Below, piece after piece: positions 19,001 to 21,870 of a DNA stretch of 21,870 nucleotides; position 1 is the first letter of the stretch, and each line of letters opens with the position of its first letter. The position numbers were made by a program, and so were the translations under genes. Under the pieces are notes generated by a model. It ran no database searches. It was not told where the DNA came from and was given only the letters and a program-made list of their open reading frames with translations. Source of the DNA: Neolentinus lepideus HHB14362 ss-1 (taxonomy: Eukaryota > Basidiomycota > Agaricomycetes > Gloeophyllales > Gloeophyllaceae); assembly GCA_001632425.1 (NCBI GenBank), contig KV425711.1:1-21870 (forward strand), given 5' to 3'.

Positions 19001-21077
19001 ATGTCTGTCGCTCAGAGTCAAGGCGGAAATGTGCTGATCTGCATGTTCATTGCTGCTGTGTAAGCTTCCCGCCGAATCACCTTTCCATCTAAGCTAATAA
19101 GACTAGTCTCAACGGCATAACTTTAACACAAGCGTTTTATTACTATCGAGCTTATTCAGACGACCGACGATCGTTGAAAGCAGTGGTATGTTGTGTCGTA
19201 TTTGCAGGTTAGATTGTTATGAATTAACCTGTTCACAGGTCGCAGTCATCAGGTAAGTCTGGGAGCTTCTGTTGACTGTCACAACTTCAAGCCACCGAAC
19301 CAGTGCACTTGAGACACTGCACACGGTATACTGCCTCACATGGGCCTACGTCTACCTTATCAATCACTTCGGAGATGTGGACAACTTTGATCACATTTAC
19401 TGGTAATCAATCGTTACAATTACAATTGTGCAATGGCCCTAATTACCTTGCACGTCCAGGACTATCTCGGTTAGCGCTTCCTCTGGTATACCGAGCTCTT
19501 CTACTGATTGTGCATGCATCAGACTACAGTTGTCATCAGCGTAAGCTCCAGTTATATATGTCCCGATGGCGATATTGATCTAGGACTCCAGGTGCTTGTC
19601 GCAGGCATTGTCCATTGGTATGTTACCGAACTTTTCTATATATCTGACTTACTTCATGTCTTCAGCTATTATGTTCGGCGAGTGTGGTACAGTAAGTAGA
19701 GGTGATTGTCTAACTTCACCCATCGCTAATCACACGTCAGTGAGCAACAAGAACAAACTCCTGACTGTTGTGATTGTAAGTGTTCATGACGTACAGAGTT
19801 GTCTCTTCGACGTATTTCTTTGCAGGCCCTCCTTGCTATCATGAGATTCTGTATGCCTGTCTCAGTTCTTAGTATCTCACGCTGTCTAATAATAGACCAC
19901 CAGCCTTTGGGATAAGTTCGTTTCGTCATGATCCCCCCCCCTTCGTTTCCTTGAGCTTAATATGCGATTGCACGACAGCTGTCGCGGCCTTCTGGTGGGT
20001 AGACACTATCCCCTGAGCGTGCCAGTATTGATCTTGGATCTCATAGCTATTATATTCCTCACTGGAGTACCTTCAGAAGTCATGAATATGCAAATGTGAG
20101 TCACTTTACTGTCCTTAGCAGATACTGTTCGAGCTCATAACTCTGCTGTAGGCGGTGGTGGGCGTGGCGCTAGCGAGTGCCGCGTCCGTTGACATATTGG
20201 CAGCTCTGTCTTTGATCTACTACCTCCGCAAGACTCGTCCCGGTTTGCACTTGTATGAAATTCATAAAACCCCTTATTCTGTCAAGTTGTATACATTCTT
20301 TTTTCTTCTAGAGCGGACAGCCGGGTCAATGTGCTGACAGTCTACATCGTTAATACGGGGCTAATTACTAGGTACATCTGGCAATAATTCCACTTTATGG
20401 TGTTGGTGCTCACATCCTGTGAAGCGTCTTTTCCCTCATCATCCTTGTAACTGTAGGGTCAAACAGGCCGCACTGTCCGCAAGTATTCTCACAGGAGCTT
20501 TGTTCTGTTAGTTCGTAGCCTTGCGATCCAATCTTGTCTTCTTGGCATTCGTCGAGATTCAAAGCAGGCGTACGTCATACCCTGATTATCTGTTCTCGTG
20601 TGCTCATTGTCAGTCATCAAGTATATGCCAATTCATTCCTTGCAAGGTGAGCTCGAAAGCTTGTGATTCGAATTTGCCCCAACTCTCTGTACCAGTCTCA
20701 ATGCCCGCCAAACACTACGAAACCAAGGAGTTAATGTCCAATTCTCCTCGTATGATTTTGATGACCAGGCAGGCTCTCCCAACACCGTAAATCTGACAAG
20801 TATGACCGATGGAGATACCTGACTTGGATGTGTCATCTAGGCTTGTATTCGTGTAGTGAAGGAGACAGTCAAGATCGTAGAAGATGCCGTTGGCATCCGC
20901 AAGTCCGTTGCAGTGCACATGGACGGCGGTGAGTCATTGGACGGAGCTCATCCGAAGCGCGAGCCTTTGGTATGCCCTGTTAGTTTCACTTGTCTGTAAG
21001 TTATTGAATGATAGACGTAGTCATTCACACCTGGTGTCTTGGACGACAGTGCTTCAGATCTGAATGAAAAGACCTGA
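19001..21077 (+). CDS. DUF6534-type seven-helix membrane protein, about 20 exons
   Basis: I join 19001-19059, 19107-19185, 19239-19252, 19304-19402, 19460-19469, 19592-19617, 19666-19691, 19741-19775, 19826-19850, 19904-19915, 19979-19994, 20047-20095, 20152-20252, 20312-20371, 20425-20452, 20512-20569, 20622-20646, 20696-20786, 20841-20969 and 21021-21077. The sum is 999 bp, 332 residues, in frame throughout. Family blocks appear in order: LNGITLTQAFYYYRAYSDD, ETLHTVYCLTWAYVYLINHF, VLVAGIVHCYYVRRVW, SNKNKLLTVVI, FGI, ASAASVDILAALSLIYYLRK, ADSRVNVLTVYIVNTGL, then QSRLYANSFLASLNAR and an acidic tail. The topology suggests seven membrane helices with a cytoplasmic tail. The family is very abundant in mushroom-forming fungi and has no established function; receptor-like roles are only proposed. 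Exons 5 and 6 are the least certain, and exon 17 needs an AAG acceptor. The tail could instead end at TAA 20997-20999. Confidence 0.8.
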
Positions 21078-21613
21078 ATACCTACTTCGATCCAGGCGAT
21101 ACTAGGACTTGGTGGCGGACTCTCGCTCATCATATTTTTATTCCTAAGCTTTTACTTGGGAGTAAATTTGAAGGTACTTGTTTGGTGCTGTACATTTATA
21201 TTCAAATCAAAGGACGATGAGTGCTCTGCTCCGGGAGTATGGAACACTCATTCTCGTAAAGGCCTGACGTCGCAGAGCAACTAACTTCCAGTTGAAGGTA
21301 GTTCCGGTATTCTACGGGGTTGAGTTCATATTCCCACGGTGGTAGCCCGACAAACTACACGCCCAATTTAGCTTCACGCTGGTTGAAGATCGGAGTCTCA
21401 ATGCCAAGACAGCGTCGCGCCCCGACATGTTCGGAATGTCGGGTTTGACACAGAAGCAATGTTGAGGAGTAGATCTTGCTTCGTTGTGCACGAAGTCTTG
21501 GATTAACCTTGAAATTCATATTGATTCCGGACTGATGCTAAATGTTAGACTGTGATTGCTCGAGTAAAGATACATCTAAGTCCTGAACTGTGTGTAGACT
21601 TTGCTGATGCATG
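21078..21613. other. Intergenic stretch with one membrane-helix-like frame
   Basis: From about 21078 the plus strand is open to about 21282 without an ATG and codes for a hydrophobic run (LGGGLSLIIFLFLSFYLG) at about 21100-21170, flanked by CAG and GTACTT that could be splice sites. It follows directly, in the same frame, after the TGA of the DUF6534-type gene. It may be a lost exon, a remnant of another gene, or chance. Nothing else is recognisable. Confidence 0.35.
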
Positions 21614-21870
21614 TTAAGCTAGGTACATAGTACTATCGAGACCATACTGATTTCCTTGCTCAGCAACATTGACGCTGTCATCTACGTCCTCGGCTGCCAT
21701 CTGTATGGCCGCCTGTGTGATATTCTGTGCCTCTCGGGCCCTCTTGTTTCGGGCTCTTGTCTCGGCCGCCTTTGCGGCGCTCTCTGCTCTTTTTGCTGGT
21801 CCTGATATTCGGAGGCTCTCCGAAATCTCGTTGAGTTTGGAAGATCGATTTGAAAGGTAGCGCTGAGGTT
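21614..21870 (-). CDS. C-terminal end of an unrecognised Ala/charge-rich protein, cut by the window edge
   Basis: On the minus strand a frame is open from the window edge to TAA at 21616-21614, about 80 codons. It codes for SSKLNEISESLRISGP, then a run rich in Ala, Arg, Lys and Glu (AKRAESAAKAAETRARNKR), then AIQMAAEDVDDSVNVAEQ, ending in MYLA. The composition fits a long helix or coiled coil. The bases CTCAG before the first codons could be an intron acceptor, so only the last exon or exons may be in view. The plus-strand frame at 21669-21860 is its complement and is Ala/Ser-rich for that reason. I do not recognise the family. Confidence 0.5.
   Translation of the reverse strand, partial: PQRYLSNRSSKLNEISESLRISGPAKRAESAAKAAETRARNKRAREAQNITQAAIQMAAEDVDDSVNVAEQGNQYGLDSTMYLA

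Noticed and set aside
19933..19941. Run of nine C in an intron of the DUF6534-type gene
   Set aside because: A simple homopolymer inside an intron; it does not disturb frame or splice sites and may include sequencing error.

Overview
The window looks like nuclear DNA of a filamentous basidiomycete, most likely an agaricomycete. Most introns are about 45-63 bp with GT..AG ends, genes are closely packed, and there are two genes of the DUF6534-type seven-helix family that is greatly expanded in mushroom-forming fungi. No bacterial, CRISPR or rRNA features are visible.

Layout. Positions 1-902 hold no recognisable gene. Positions 903-2501 are the 3' part of a Ty3/gypsy chromovirus pol (integrase plus chromodomain), with two in-frame TGA codons and a lost catalytic aspartate. 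Next comes a separate, intact 296-codon ORF with a CCHC zinc knuckle, then a purine-rich tract and a possible 3' LTR. Inside this LTR-like stretch a 179-bp cassette occurs twice, 287 bp apart; each copy carries a hairpin and a tRNA-like sequence followed by TTTT. Positions 4381-5160 are the 3' part of a DUF6534-type gene whose first exons are missing. A MITE-like element follows (5268-5645), then about 1.6 kb without a gene.

The core is a compact block of conserved cellular genes. These are a heat-shock transcription factor (7470-9872, +), the proteasome lid subunit Rpn8 (11376-10163, -), the U2 snRNP splicing factor SF3B2/Cus1/Sap145 (11557-13664, +) and an alpha-arrestin with a long repeat-bearing C-terminal extension (14126-17518, +). 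HSF and Rpn8 converge. Rpn8 and SF3B2 diverge from a shared 180-bp promoter. A second, shorter MITE copy lies just after SF3B2.

After 1.4 kb without a gene comes a full-length DUF6534-type gene (19001-21077, +). It resolves into about 20 very small exons coding for 332 residues and is the clear paralog of the truncated gene at 4.4-5.2 kb. The right edge holds the C-terminal end of an unrecognised, alanine/charge-rich protein on the minus strand.

The four core genes are housekeeping or regulatory (stress transcription, protein degradation, splicing, endocytic adaptor) and need not act in one pathway. The unusual content is in the flanks: the decayed retroelement with an extra zinc-knuckle ORF, the duplicated tRNA-like cassette, the paired MITEs in 3' flanks, and the paralog pair with very different intron numbers. 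All exon joins were made by eye from splice signals, reading frame and family similarity; no alignment or database search was run.
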